A DNA stretch of 64,000 nucleotides from the NCBI RefSeq assembly GCF_021474425.1, contig NZ_JAKEIP010000007.1, positions 45,253 through 109,252 of the forward strand, read 5' to 3'. The stretch is from Streptomyces muensis (GTDB lineage Bacteria > Actinomycetota > Actinomycetes > Streptomycetales > Streptomycetaceae). The notes under the pieces are model-generated. The model saw only the letters and a list, made by a program, of their open reading frames with translations, ran no database searches and was not told where the DNA came from. A program made the position numbers and the translations under genes. Shown piece after piece: positions 1-12,962 of the stretch (the stretch's first letter is position 1; each line of letters begins with the position of its first letter).

Positions 1-425
1 TGGAGCACCACCAGGAAACCGATGGCCAGGATCAGGATCCGGGTGATGTTGACGAAGATCGTGGCCGACCCGGCGACACCGGGCCGGGACTGGGTGACCG
101 TCCGCATCAGCCCGGCGATCCCGCGGGCCACCGCCAGCGTCACGACGAAGATCAGCAGCACGGTCAGGATCTGGTTGACGTTGTGCTGGACCGTCCGGGT
201 CAGCGGCAGCGCGGCGCCCGCGGAGGCCGCGCCGCCGAGGAAGGCCGCCCACGGCACCACGGTCCGCAGGGTGTCCACGATCAGGTCGTCGCCGCTCCAG
301 CGGGTGCGGTCGGCGTGCTTGCCCAGCCAGCGCAGCAGCATCCGCAGCAGGAAGGCCGCGAGCAGCCCCGCGGCCACCGCGATTCCGGCGACGACCAGGT
401 CGTCCACGGTGAGCGCTCGGTTCAC
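1..425 (-). CDS. MscS-type mechanosensitive channel family protein, N-terminal part (cut by window edge)
   Basis: The reading frame runs off the left edge of the window, so only about 141 N-terminal residues are visible. It begins with GTG preceded at 5 nt by GGAGGT. The product has a hydrophobic first helix (residues ~8-30), a charged loop containing KHADRTRWSGDDL, and two further membrane segments, the last ending at the window edge. This layout resembles the N-terminal membrane region of small-conductance mechanosensitive channels of the MscS superfamily, which release solutes on hypo-osmotic shock. The beta domain that would confirm the family lies outside the window, so the assignment rests on the membrane region alone. 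Confidence 0.6.
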   Translation of the reverse strand, partial: MNRALTVDDLVVAGIAVAAGLLAAFLLRMLLRWLGKHADRTRWSGDDLIVDTLRTVVPWAAFLGGAASAGAALPLTRTVQHNVNQILTVLLIFVVTLAVARGIAGLMRTVTQSRPGVAGSATIFVNITRILILAIGFLVVL

Positions 426-883
426 CGGTCACCTCCGGGAAGAAGAACTGCGGCGAACCCCTTCGCCGACGGCCGGATGTGAAGTCTCGTCACGTTGTCA
501 CCTGCTCGATTCCGCGATGTGCCGTCGCGCCGGTCACCCCATCCCCCGAGACCGGCGCGAGGGCTCATCCTGCCGTATCGGGTACACGTGTTCGTGCCGG
601 GATCGTCGGCCGGACGGCCGCATCGACCGCTTTCGGGCATTCTCCCCCGGACAGCCGCTTCCCCGGAGGCGGAACGGCCGCACGCCGGGGCTCAGTCGGT
701 GCGCGCCCGCGGCACACGGGCGCACGCCGGACGACCACTTGACGCCGTACGTGACGGGAACGCCCCGTAGGGGCGCGAGGCTGCATCCATATGCGGCTCC
801 GCCGCGCGGGCGCGATCAGCCCCCACGAACTCGCACCCCCCGACGGAGCAGTCGTCCCGAGCCGGCCGGGCACCGCTCCCTCC
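426..883. other. 458-bp intergenic region with no credible gene
   Basis: Open frames occur on both strands, but none has a ribosome-binding site, a domain or protein-like composition. They are what high-GC DNA gives by chance. The left part must contain the promoter of the MscS-like gene, though no clear -35/-10 pair stands out. The right part holds a Streptomyces-type hairpin repeat, listed separately. Confidence 0.6.
761..840. repeat. Streptomyces intergenic hairpin repeat
   Basis: It opens with the hairpin CGCCCC-gta-GGGGCG and continues through a segment reading ATGCGGCTCCGCCGC and GGGCGCGATCAGCCCC. From memory this type of element recurs in Streptomyces intergenic DNA. It lies just downstream of the crotonase gene, where the hairpin could also act as a terminator. 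Confidence 0.5.
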
Positions 884-1648
884 TCACATGTCAGCAAAAG
901 ATCCATGCCGCCCGGCGCCGGAGGCGAATCGAGCCGCACCCTCCAGGCTCTCCGCCAGTACGCCCATCCCGTGCGCGAGTTCCCCTCGCATCGCCGCCGG
1001 CTCGTCCAACCCGTCCTGCTCCAGCACCGAGGCCCGGTCGGCGCGCAGACAGGCCTGCGGGAACCCCGCGATCACGGCGGCCAGCTGCTCCGCCTCGGCG
1101 CGGGCGCGCCCGGTCGGCACGACACGGTTGGCCAGCCCCATGTCGTAGGCCTCGCCCGCCGGAACCGCCCGTCCCGTCAGGATCATGTCCAGCGCGCGGC
1201 TCGTGCCGATCAGCCGGGGCAGCCGTACCGTGCCGCCGTCGATCAGCGGCACACCCCAGCGGCGGCAGAACACCCCGAAGACGGCGTCCTCCTCGGCCAC
1301 CCGCAGATCGCACCACAGGGCAAGCTCCAGCCCCCCGGCGACGGCGTGCCCGGCGACCGCGGCGATCACCGGCTTCGACAGCCGCAGCCGGGTCGGCCCC
1401 ATCGGCCCGTCGCCCACCTCGGTGACCCGGTTGCCGCGCTCGGTGCCGAGCGCCTTGAGGTCGGCTCCCGCGCAGAACGTGCCGCCCTCCCCCCACAGCA
1501 CCGCCACCCGCGCCTCGTCCTCGGCCTCGAACTCCCGGAAGGCGGCGACGAGTTCGGCGGCGGTGGGGCCGTCGACCGCGTTGCGGACCTCGGGCCTGGA
1601 GAGGACTACGGTGCTGACGTGTCCCTGGCGCTCGACACGGACCGGCAT
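884..1648 (-). CDS. enoyl-CoA hydratase/isomerase (crotonase) family protein
   Basis: This is a 254-residue crotonase-fold protein, acting on a CoA thioester by analogy. The start is the ATG at 1648 with GAAAGGGG upstream; an upstream in-frame ATG would add 11 unconserved residues. The oxyanion-hole segments are visible: CAGADLKAL near residue 59 and AGGLELALWCD near 104. Of the two catalytic glutamates of true hydratases, the first aligns with Glu108. The second falls at Cys128 in FGVFCRRWGVP, so classical syn-hydration is doubtful, and the protein may be an isomerase-, hydrolase- or lyase-type crotonase. It sits alone, convergent with nothing obvious, and no partner beta-oxidation genes are nearby. 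Confidence 0.85.
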   Translation of the reverse strand: MPVRVERQGHVSTVVLSRPEVRNAVDGPTAAELVAAFREFEAEDEARVAVLWGEGGTFCAGADLKALGTERGNRVTEVGDGPMGPTRLRLSKPVIAAVAGHAVAGGLELALWCDLRVAEEDAVFGVFCRRWGVPLIDGGTVRLPRLIGTSRALDMILTGRAVPAGEAYDMGLANRVVPTGRARAEAEQLAAVIAGFPQACLRADRASVLEQDGLDEPAAMRGELAHGMGVLAESLEGAARFASGAGRHGSFADM

Positions 1649-1716
1649 GGCGGGGCCCCTTTCGATGGTCGGACCTCGCACGTTACTGACCAGTCACATG
1701 GCCTTCCACCGGAACG

Positions 1717-1769
1717 GGCCGCTCAGATCACCGTCCATCCGGACCACCGGCCGCTCAGATCACCTTCCA
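1717..1769. repeat. short direct repeat spanning the 3' end of the flippase-like gene
   Basis: Two 21-bp copies with one mismatch (1717-1737 and 1749-1769) begin GGCCGCTCAGATCACC. The second copy includes the last codons and the stop of the membrane-protein gene; the first is a displaced copy just beyond the stop. It looks like a small local duplication. Confidence 0.7.
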
Positions 1770-2720
1770 CCGCACCAGCGCACCCAACGTCAACGCCCCC
1801 GGCAGCAGCGGCAGCCACACCGTGATGATCCGGTACGCCAGGACCACCGCCGTCGCCACCGCCACCGGGCCGCCCACCGCCACCAGCGCCACGATCAGCG
1901 CCGCCTCCACCGAGCCGATCCCGCCCGGCGTGGGCACGAGGGCGACGGCCACGGTCGCCGCGAGGTACGCCAGCGCCATGTGAGCCGGCGGCACGTCCAG
2001 CCCCAGCGCGAGGCCGACCAGGACCAGCCCGGACGCCTGGAGCGCCGGGAAGGCCAGGGAGCCGCCCCACAACGCCAGCGCCCTGGAGGGGCGGGTGTGC
2101 ACCGAGCGCGCCTCGCCCAGCGCGGTCCGCAGGAACGACAGCACGGCCGCGCGCAGGCGGCGTACGAGCGCGAAGACGGCGACGACCACGAGGGCCGCCG
2201 CACCGACGGCCAGCAGCAGCGGACCCCAGGCGCCGTCCGGAAGGAGCGGCCCGAGGCGCAGGGCGTGCGGGAAGGTGATGAGCAGCGCGGCCAGCAGCCC
2301 GACCCGGGCCACGCTCTCCGCGAGCAGATACAGCGCCAGCGCGGCCGAGGAACGCGCGAGCGGCAGCCCGCACACCGTCATGAAGCGCAGATTGACCGCG
2401 CTCGCGCCCAGCCCGGTGGGCAGCAGATGGTTGGCCGAGCCCGCCGCGAACTGCGTGACGAGCAGCCGCAGTCGGGGCAGCCGGTCGACCACTGCGCCCT
2501 GCCGCGTCACCGCCGCCGCCACCCAGGTCAGACAGGTCACACAGACCGCCGCGAGAAGCCAGGGCCACTTGGCCGTCGCCAGATGGCCGACGCCCTCGGC
2601 GAGCACGGCCCGGTGCCGCACCGCGACCACGACGACGAGGACGAGCGGAAGCAGGCACAGTATGTGGCGCAGCGGGAGCCGCCTGGCCAGGCGTCCCGCG
2701 GAGAGTCGTACGGCTGTCAC
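1755..2720 (-). CDS. flippase-like membrane protein, lysylphosphatidylglycerol synthase TM-region family (UPF0104)
   Basis: The product has 321 residues and about eight hydrophobic helices, no soluble domain, and the family hallmark VALVPTPGGIGSVEAALIVAL near its C-terminus. Proteins of this family (also seen as the membrane half of MprF) are thought to move lipids or glycolipids between membrane leaflets; the substrate here is unknown. The start is GTG with GGAGAGG about 9 nt upstream; the overlapping ATG is in a frame that stops at once. It is divergent from the ABC exporter, sharing about 110 bp of upstream DNA. Confidence 0.8.
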   Translation of the reverse strand: MTAVRLSAGRLARRLPLRHILCLLPLVLVVVVAVRHRAVLAEGVGHLATAKWPWLLAAVCVTCLTWVAAAVTRQGAVVDRLPRLRLLVTQFAAGSANHLLPTGLGASAVNLRFMTVCGLPLARSSAALALYLLAESVARVGLLAALLITFPHALRLGPLLPDGAWGPLLLAVGAAALVVVAVFALVRRLRAAVLSFLRTALGEARSVHTRPSRALALWGGSLAFPALQASGLVLVGLALGLDVPPAHMALAYLAATVAVALVPTPGGIGSVEAALIVALVAVGGPVAVATAVVLAYRIITVWLPLLPGALTLGALVRWKVI

Positions 2721-2793
2721 ATTCGGAGAGCCTCTCCAGGCAGCGCCAACGGCGGGTTGCGGCCGTGGGGACGGCGCCTTACGGAGAAAAGGA

Positions 2794-2831
2794 TTGACCT
2801 CAATGTCGCTTGAGGTTCTACGGTCGCCACC
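2794..2831 (+). promoter_or_regulatory. SoxR/MerR-type promoter of the ABC exporter
   Basis: A -35 box TTGACC (2794-2799) and a -10 box TACGGT (2819-2824) are separated by 19 bp, the overlong spacer typical of MerR-family activated promoters. The spacer carries a perfect inverted repeat ACCTCAA-N6-TTGAGGT (2797-2816). Its core CCTCAA-N6-TTGAGG matches the spacing of known SoxR boxes. The -10 box ends 7 nt before the ATG at 2832, so the mRNA is probably leaderless. Confidence 0.75.
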
Positions 2832-4748
2832 ATGAGCATGGAGACCACAGCCTGGACACAGCTGTACAGCGTCATGAACGCCCAGCGGGAGCGGCGTCCG
2901 TTCGCCCGCGCCACGCTGCGCCGGATCGGCGCGTTCGCCCGCCCGCACCGCCGCAGGATCGCGCTCTTCGTCGTGCTCGGGATGATGACCGCGCTGCTCG
3001 CCGTCGCGACCCCCGTGCTCGCCGGACATGTCGTCGACGCGATCGTGACGGGCGACGACGAGGGCACCGTCGTCCGGCTGGCCCTGCTGATCGCCCTGAT
3101 CGCGCTCGTAGAGGCAGCCCTCGGGATCCTCGCCCGGCGGCTCTCGGCCACCCTCGGCGAGGGTCTGATCCTCGATCTGCGGACGGCTGTGTTCGATCAT
3201 GTGCAGCGCATGCCGGTCGCGTTCTTCACACGTACTCGTACGGGAGCGCTCGTCTCCCGTCTCAACAACGACGTGATCGGCGCCCAGCGCGCCTTCAGCA
3301 ACACCCTGTCCGGCGTGGTCAGCAACCTCGTCACACTGCTGCTCACGGTCGCCGTCATGCTCACCCTGTCCTGGCAGATCACCCTTCTCGCCCTCGTCCT
3401 GCTGCCGGTGTTCGTCTTCCCGGCCCGGCGCATGGGGCACCGCATGGCGAGGATGCAGCGGGAGGCGGCCGGCCTCAACGCGGCGATGGGCACCCGTATG
3501 ACCGAGCGCTTCTCGGCCCCCGGAGCCACGCTGGTCAAGCTCTTCGGGCGCCCGCAGGAGGAGTCGGAGGAGTTCGCGAGCCGGGCCAGGAGGGTGGCCG
3601 AGATCGGCGTACGGACGGCCACCGCCCAGTCGGTGTTCATCACCGCGCTCACCCTGGTGTCCGCCCTGGCCCTCGCCCTGGTCTACGGCCTCGGCGGCTG
3701 GTTCGCCCTGCGCGGCACACTGGAGCCGGGCGCCGTCGTCTCGCTGGCCCTGCTGCTGACCCGTATGTACGCGCCGCTCACCGCACTGGCCGGCGCCCGC
3801 GTCGAGGTCATGAGCGCCCTCGTCAGCTTCGAGCGGGTCTTCGAGGTGCTCGACCTCAAGCCGCTGATCGAGGAGAAGCCGGCCGCGAAGAAGGTCCCGG
3901 ACGGCCCGGTGTCGGTGGAGTTCGACGACGTCCGCTTCGGATACCCGTCCGCCGACAAGGTCTCCCTCGCCTCCCTGGAGGAAGTGGCGACCCTCGACAC
4001 CCGCGGCGGCGCCGAGGTGCTGCACGGCATCTCCTTCCGCGCCGAACCCGGGCAGACCGTCGCCCTGGTCGGCTCGTCCGGCGCGGGCAAGTCGACCATC
4101 GCCCAGCTGCTGCCGCGTCTCTACGACGTCGACGAGGGCGCCGTGCGGGTGGGCGGCATGGACGTCCGTGACCTGAGCGCCGAGTCGCTGCGCGCCACCC
4201 TCGGCATGGTCACCCAGGACGGCCACCTCTTCCACGACACCGTCCGCGCCAACCTGCTCCTCGCCCGCCCGAGCGCCACCGACGCCGAACTCTGGGACGC
4301 CCTGCGCCGCTCCCGCCTCGACGATCTCGTACGGTCCCTGCCCGACGGCCTCGACACCGTGGTCGGCGAGCGCGGATACCGGCTCTCCGGCGGCGAACGG
4401 CAGCGCATGACCATCGCCCGCCTGCTGCTGGCCCGTCAACGCGTCGTCATCCTCGACGAGGCCACCGCCCACCTCGACAACACCTCCGAGGCCGCCGTCC
4501 AGGAGGCGCTGACCGAGGCCCTGGAGGGCAGGACCGCCGTGGTGATCGCCCACCGGCTCTCCACCGTGCGGGCGGCGGACCTGATCCTGGTCGTCGAGGC
4601 GGGCCGGATCGTCGAACGCGGCACGCACGAGGCGCTGTTGGCGGCCGGCGGACGTTATGCCGAGCTGTACCGGACGCAGTTCGAGCAGGGGGTCTCCGGG
4701 ATGGCGGAGATCGCGGCCGAGGTCGAGGCGGCGGGGGAGGCCGCGTAG
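2832..4748 (+). CDS. ABC exporter, fused permease and ATPase (MsbA/multidrug type)
   Basis: A 638-residue half-transporter. Residues ~35-335 hold six membrane helices of the type-I exporter domain. Residues ~365-620 form the ATPase with Walker A GSSGAGKS (~414), signature LSGGERQR (~518), Walker B VVILDEATAHLD (~538) and the H-loop histidine in IAHRLST. It should act as a homodimer exporting a hydrophobic or redox-active compound. The start at 2832 fits a leaderless message from the SoxR-like promoter; an in-frame ATG two codons later is possible. In S. coelicolor the SoxR regulon is reported to include an ABC transporter of this type. The substrate cannot be told from sequence. Confidence 0.9.
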   Translation: MSMETTAWTQLYSVMNAQRERRPFARATLRRIGAFARPHRRRIALFVVLGMMTALLAVATPVLAGHVVDAIVTGDDEGTVVRLALLIALIALVEAALGILARRLSATLGEGLILDLRTAVFDHVQRMPVAFFTRTRTGALVSRLNNDVIGAQRAFSNTLSGVVSNLVTLLLTVAVMLTLSWQITLLALVLLPVFVFPARRMGHRMARMQREAAGLNAAMGTRMTERFSAPGATLVKLFGRPQEESEEFASRARRVAEIGVRTATAQSVFITALTLVSALALALVYGLGGWFALRGTLEPGAVVSLALLLTRMYAPLTALAGARVEVMSALVSFERVFEVLDLKPLIEEKPAAKKVPDGPVSVEFDDVRFGYPSADKVSLASLEEVATLDTRGGAEVLHGISFRAEPGQTVALVGSSGAGKSTIAQLLPRLYDVDEGAVRVGGMDVRDLSAESLRATLGMVTQDGHLFHDTVRANLLLARPSATDAELWDALRRSRLDDLVRSLPDGLDTVVGERGYRLSGGERQRMTIARLLLARQRVVILDEATAHLDNTSEAAVQEALTEALEGRTAVVIAHRLSTVRAADLILVVEAGRIVERGTHEALLAAGGRYAELYRTQFEQGVSGMAEIAAEVEAAGEAA

Positions 4749-8876
<4,128 letters not shown>

Positions 8877-8885
8877 CGCACATGA

Positions 8886-8933
8886 CCGGCGGCGAGGTGG
8901 TCCCGGCCTTCGGGTACGCCACCTCGCCGCCGG
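8886..8933. terminator. bidirectional terminator hairpin
   Basis: A perfect 15-bp stem, CCGGCGGCGAGGTGG (8886-8900) with its complement (8919-8933), lies between the converging beta-galactosidase and secreted hydrolase genes. There is no U-tract, as is usual in Streptomyces. Confidence 0.8.
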
Positions 8934-8943
8934 CGGGATCACG

Positions 8944-11900
8944 TCACGGAGTCGCCCGTCGTACCTCCCGCGCGTACGGCGCCACGGTGACCCGGTCGAT
9001 CAGCGGGGCGTAGCGGGAGCGCAGCAGCACGCCGGGGAAGGTGTCCGAGGCGTAGGTGGTGCCGTCGAAGTTGGGCAGTTCCTCGGAGCGGAAGGTGATC
9101 GTGTTCTGTCCCTTCTTCAGCTGGACGGGGACGGTCAGCTCCCAGAAGTTGTTCTGGTGGAAGCTGTGCGGGAAGCCGACGCGGCGCTTCTCGCCGCCGT
9201 TGACGGTGATGTCGGCGTGGCGGGCGAGCGGGTCCGGGTTGTAGTGGGTGGCTTCGGACTGCTCGGGGTTGGAGTAGCGCACGCGCAGCGCGTACAGGCC
9301 GGCCCGGTCCGCGGCGACGGTGAAGGTCGCGGTGTTGCCGTTGCCCGGGTCGCCGCCGATCCCGGTGATCGCCGTGCCGCCGGTGGCCAGGGACAGCGAG
9401 GAGAGCGCGGCCGAACCCGCGAGCTCGGCGTCGCCCGCCTCGTACGTGCGCTCCGGCAGCGTGCCCTTGGTGGGCGTGACCGTGAGGCGGTCGACGAGGG
9501 TGGTGGACGAACCCCCGGTCAGCGTCACCTTGTTGACACCGCCCGAGAGGGAGACCGCGACGCTGCTCCCGCCCTTGGCCAGACGCAGGACGTCATGCCC
9601 GTTGACCGAGAGCCGGGCCCCCGTGCCGTCGAGGGTGTCCACCTTGAGGGTGGCCTCGCGGTCGGCGGGGGAGTAGACCCAGAACGTGGCGGTCTGGCCC
9701 CTGGAGAGCCGGGCCGCGCCTGATCCCGTGGCCGCCTGCTTCGGAAGGTCGTAGCGGGGCCGCGCGCCGCCGCCCAGCCAGGCCAGCTCACCCTCGTACA
9801 CCTGACTGCCGGCGGAAGCGTCCGGCAGGGACAGGGTGAGGCGGTCGACGATGGCATCCCCCTTGGTGGCGCGCTTGCCGTCGGCGCTCTTCGCGGCGAG
9901 CGTCAACGTGTGCCTGCCCTTGGTGAGCTTCACCTTGGTGTCGGTGTGGTCCCACACCACCCACTTGTAGCCGAGCGGCAGATGCAGTTCCTGCTCGCTG
10001 TCCGCCTTCCCGTCCACGCGCACGAAGACGTTGGTCGGACCCTGCTCCTTCACACTGGCGTAGGTGTTCAGGGAGTTGGCGAAGACGCCCAGGTCGTAGG
10101 TGCCGTCCTCGGGCACGTCCACAGTGAAGTCGAGCGTCATGTCCGAACCGGTGCGCAGACCGCCGACGTCGTAGCCGCCGGAGGTGTAGAACTTCGACAC
10201 GTCGCGCGGCGAGCCCTCCGGCCCGTTCTTCGTGTAGCCGGATCCGGTGTGGGCGGCGTCCTCCGCCTCGTACGAACCCTGCCAGCGCACCGGCGGAGCC
10301 TGCGTGCCCTTCGCCTTCCCGGCCGGGCTGAGGACGATCTCGTACGCCGAGGACTCCTTCAGCGTCGGCAGCGCGCCGTCGCCGAAGTCGACGACCACCG
10401 TGCCGTCGTCACCGACCTTCAGGTTCTTCTCCGTGAGCAGCTTCGGACCGGAGTTGTCGCCGACCTGCCCGCTCCACTCGATCTCGCGCACCCAGGCGTG
10501 GACCTGGCTGCCGAAGACCTTCTTCGGGACGCCCGCGAAGGTGATGTGGCCCTTGCCGGTGGACCCGCCGAAGATCAGCCGTGCCTGCTTCTTCTTCTCG
10601 TCCAGGGTGGCGACGCCCTGCATGGTGTAGTTCTGGCCGGGGAACGGCGGGGCCACGGACACGGTGTGGCCGCTCATCGAGGCGTACGAGTTCAGCAGCC
10701 ACCACTGGCCGTTGCCGCGGTTGGCCTGCACGGCCGAGTCGGAGAGGTTGCCGTCGATGTTCCAGTACGCGATGTCGGCGTCCACCTTGGACTCCTCGAT
10801 CGCGGACACCCACTGGATCATCTGGCCGGGTACCGAGGTGTGGTAGTTGAAGGCGTACTCGTTGATGTTGATGGGGAGTTGGGTGCCCTCACGGGTGGTG
10901 CCCTTGAACAGGTCCTTCTCCCACGCCCGGTACTTGGCGACGCTCTCGCGCACCGCCTCCGGGTGGCTCAGCTCGTGCCAGGTGATGACGTCCGGGAGGG
11001 TGCCGGCGGCGAGGGTGTGGGTGAGGAAGCCCTTGACCTGGTCGTAGAGGACGCTGGTGTTCGGTCCCGCGATGCGGGCGTCGGGCATCTTGCCCTTGAT
11101 CAGCTTGTAGAAGTCGTCCCAGGCGGCGAAGTAGTCGTCGGGGTCGTTCAGCCAGCTGACCTTGTCGTAGCTCCACTCGCCGGTGCCGAACATGTTGCCC
11201 TCGGGCTCGTTGAACGGCACGAAGACGACGTTGTCCCGGTACTGCTCGGGCAGCTTCAGGACCTGGTCGACCTGCGCGGCGACCTTCTCCTTGTAGAGCT
11301 TGAGCTTCTCCGCGGGGGTGGCGCCCGGCCACTGGTAGGGGAAGCCGCGGTGGATGTCCGTCATGTAGATGTAGACATCGCCGTTGGTGGAGTCGGCCAG
11401 CGGCTTCACCACCTCCAGGGCGTCGGCACCGGGGTGCTGCGGACCGTCCTGCGCCTTCGTGGAGACCGTGCGCAGGCCCATGCCCTCCATGAGGTTGTTG
11501 GTCGGCACGTCCGGGCCGTACACCCCGTAGAGGGTGCCGGAGGCGCCGCCGTGGAACGCGCCGGTGTTCGAGCCGAGATCGACGCTGAGCTGCCCCTCGC
11601 GGACCACGGTCACGGTCGCCCGCACGGCCCGCCCCGCCGCCGAACCCGCCACCGTGAAGGTGCCCGGCGCGTCGTACTTCTCCGGCGGCACGGCGTCCCA
11701 GGTGACCGGCACGTCCCGGTCGTAGCCGTCGGAGAAGGTCGAGCGGACCGCGGCCGGGAGGGACGGGGCGGTTCCGGTCGTGGTGCGGACGTCGAACGAC
11801 GTCTTCGAGAGTTCCTGGACCGTCGGCACAGCTGAGACCGTACCGGCCACCTGCTCGGCGCTGAGCGCCGTGTGCCACACGGTGAAGTCGTCGATCGCGC

Positions 11901-12609
11901 CCTTGAGCAGCGGGTCCGGCCAGAAGGACTTGCCGATGTATCCGGCCGCCGTGGCCGAACCGTCCAGCAGTTCCCTGGCCTTGATGGCGGTCGCGGCGGA
12001 GGAGACCGCCACACCGTCCAGGTAGGTGGTGAGCCGGCCGGCGGTGGAGTCGAGGGTCACGGTGACCGTCCGCCACTCCTCGGCGGGAAGCATCGCGTAA
12101 CCGCGCACCTGTGCCTCCGCGCCCCCGCCGCCGGTGGTCACGGACGTCTGGAACAGCCCGTTGCCGTTGTACGGGGTGCTGAAGAGGTACTTGGTGGTGT
12201 TGGTGCCCAGATCGAAGATCCGCTGCCAGGACGACTTGTCGCCGCTCCACTTCACTCGGGCGGAGACCGTCAGGTCGGTCGCGTCGCCGACCACTTCACG
12301 GGGCAGGCGGACATACGCGCCGTCGGAGGTGGGCGCCCCGCCGGGCAGGGCCAGCGCCCTGCCGCCGTCGGTGCCCTCGACGGACCGGGCGGTGGAGCCG
12401 TTCACCAGGGTCGCCGACAGGCCGTTGCCGGAGCTGTCGGTGATCCGGCCGGAGGCGAGATCGTCCTGGTCGAAGGTGTAGCGGGCGGTGGGCGCGGGCG
12501 CCTCGGCCGCCTGAGCGGCGGAGACGGGTGCGGCCAGCAGGCCCGCGCCGAGAGTCAGTGCCACGGCGGCCGGGGCGCGGCGCCGGGCGGATCTGTCAGC
12601 GGATGGCAT
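8944..12609 (-). CDS. large secreted modular glycoside hydrolase (clan-A-like catalytic domain, LamG and CBM modules)
   Basis: A 1221-residue exported protein. Start: ATG with GAGGA 8 nt upstream. Modules in order: Sec-type signal with RRR (1-35), LamG domain (~42-255), Ig-like domain (~260-338), a TIM-barrel-like catalytic domain (~340-690), then carbohydrate-binding-like modules starting YEAEDA (~780), YEGELA and YEAGDA (to the end). Candidate catalytic residues are Glu468 in FNEPEGN (acid/base pattern of clan GH-A) and Glu584 in NINEYAF (nucleophile). I cannot name the GH family with confidence; a GH39- or GH5-like galactan- or arabinan-active enzyme would fit the neighbours. It is divergent from lacI and lies under the same operator, so it is probably repressed by that LacI protein. 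Confidence 0.8.
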   Translation of the reverse strand: MPSADRSARRRAPAAVALTLGAGLLAAPVSAAQAAEAPAPTARYTFDQDDLASGRITDSSGNGLSATLVNGSTARSVEGTDGGRALALPGGAPTSDGAYVRLPREVVGDATDLTVSARVKWSGDKSSWQRIFDLGTNTTKYLFSTPYNGNGLFQTSVTTGGGGAEAQVRGYAMLPAEEWRTVTVTLDSTAGRLTTYLDGVAVSSAATAIKARELLDGSATAAGYIGKSFWPDPLLKGAIDDFTVWHTALSAEQVAGTVSAVPTVQELSKTSFDVRTTTGTAPSLPAAVRSTFSDGYDRDVPVTWDAVPPEKYDAPGTFTVAGSAAGRAVRATVTVVREGQLSVDLGSNTGAFHGGASGTLYGVYGPDVPTNNLMEGMGLRTVSTKAQDGPQHPGADALEVVKPLADSTNGDVYIYMTDIHRGFPYQWPGATPAEKLKLYKEKVAAQVDQVLKLPEQYRDNVVFVPFNEPEGNMFGTGEWSYDKVSWLNDPDDYFAAWDDFYKLIKGKMPDARIAGPNTSVLYDQVKGFLTHTLAAGTLPDVITWHELSHPEAVRESVAKYRAWEKDLFKGTTREGTQLPININEYAFNYHTSVPGQMIQWVSAIEESKVDADIAYWNIDGNLSDSAVQANRGNGQWWLLNSYASMSGHTVSVAPPFPGQNYTMQGVATLDEKKKQARLIFGGSTGKGHITFAGVPKKVFGSQVHAWVREIEWSGQVGDNSGPKLLTEKNLKVGDDGTVVVDFGDGALPTLKESSAYEIVLSPAGKAKGTQAPPVRWQGSYEAEDAAHTGSGYTKNGPEGSPRDVSKFYTSGGYDVGGLRTGSDMTLDFTVDVPEDGTYDLGVFANSLNTYASVKEQGPTNVFVRVDGKADSEQELHLPLGYKWVVWDHTDTKVKLTKGRHTLTLAAKSADGKRATKGDAIVDRLTLSLPDASAGSQVYEGELAWLGGGARPRYDLPKQAATGSGAARLSRGQTATFWVYSPADREATLKVDTLDGTGARLSVNGHDVLRLAKGGSSVAVSLSGGVNKVTLTGGSSTTLVDRLTVTPTKGTLPERTYEAGDAELAGSAALSSLSLATGGTAITGIGGDPGNGNTATFTVAADRAGLYALRVRYSNPEQSEATHYNPDPLARHADITVNGGEKRRVGFPHSFHQNNFWELTVPVQLKKGQNTITFRSEELPNFDGTTYASDTFPGVLLRSRYAPLIDRVTVAPYAREVRRATP

Positions 12610-12670
12610 GGATCGCGTCCTCAATCCTTGGGTGGGTGTCGAAGAGTGAGCGTCGAAGAGCGAGCAAGCG

Positions 12671-12684
12671 TCGAACCGGTTCGA
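12671..12684. promoter_or_regulatory. LacI operator O1
   Basis: A perfect 14-bp palindrome TCGAACCGGTTCGA, 61 bp upstream of the secreted hydrolase start and downstream of its promoter. The central CG step and AACCGGTT core are typical of LacI/GalR-family operators. Confidence 0.85.
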
Positions 12685-12792
12685 TCCCACTGCGTCGCGG
12701 CGGCAGGGTGGTCTTCGGATGGCGCGGTCGGCAGCCCTGCAGTTCCGGGCAGGCGCGGTAACGAGCCCTCAGTCGTCGGAAGGATCTCTTCA

Positions 12793-12806
12793 TCGAACCG
12801 GTTCGC
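12793..12806. promoter_or_regulatory. LacI operator O2
   Basis: TCGAACCGGTTCGC, one base from the perfect palindrome. It lies 1 bp beyond the -10 box of the predicted promoter of the secreted hydrolase, so a bound repressor would cover the transcription start. Confidence 0.85.
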
Positions 12807-12807
12807 G

Positions 12808-12836
12808 AAGCTAGCACCGGGACTCCCGGCCAGCAA
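12808..12836 (-). promoter_or_regulatory. predicted promoter of the secreted glycoside hydrolase
   Basis: Read on the minus strand, TTGCTG (12836-12831) and TAGCTT (12813-12808) are 17 bp apart. Operator O2 abuts the -10 box and O1 lies further down the leader. Confidence 0.6.
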
Positions 12837-12897
12837 TCCCCCCGGCGCAAGGTTTCTCGACTCCTGTCGCCCGTACCAGGAAGTGAGGCCATTGGTG

Positions 12898-12926
12898 TTG
12901 ACAGGCGCCCGAGGGGTTCCTACCTT
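12898..12926 (+). promoter_or_regulatory. predicted promoter of the lacI-sugar ABC unit
   Basis: A consensus TTGACA (12898-12903), a 17-bp spacer and TACCTT (12921-12926). Two LacI operators follow, so the regulator and probably the transporter genes are autoregulated. Confidence 0.75.
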
Positions 12927-12934
12927 CGCTTCAC

Positions 12935-12948
12935 GCGAACCGGTTCGA
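12935..12948. promoter_or_regulatory. LacI operator O3
   Basis: GCGAACCGGTTCGA, one base from the perfect palindrome, centred near the predicted transcription start of the lacI gene. Confidence 0.85.
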
Positions 12949-12962
12949 CAGCTGGTCCGCCA

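Noticed and set aside
22..1425. Long plus-strand frame opposite the MscS-like and crotonase genes
   Set aside because: Arginine/proline-rich shadow sequence without motifs; the minus strand carries recognisable genes.
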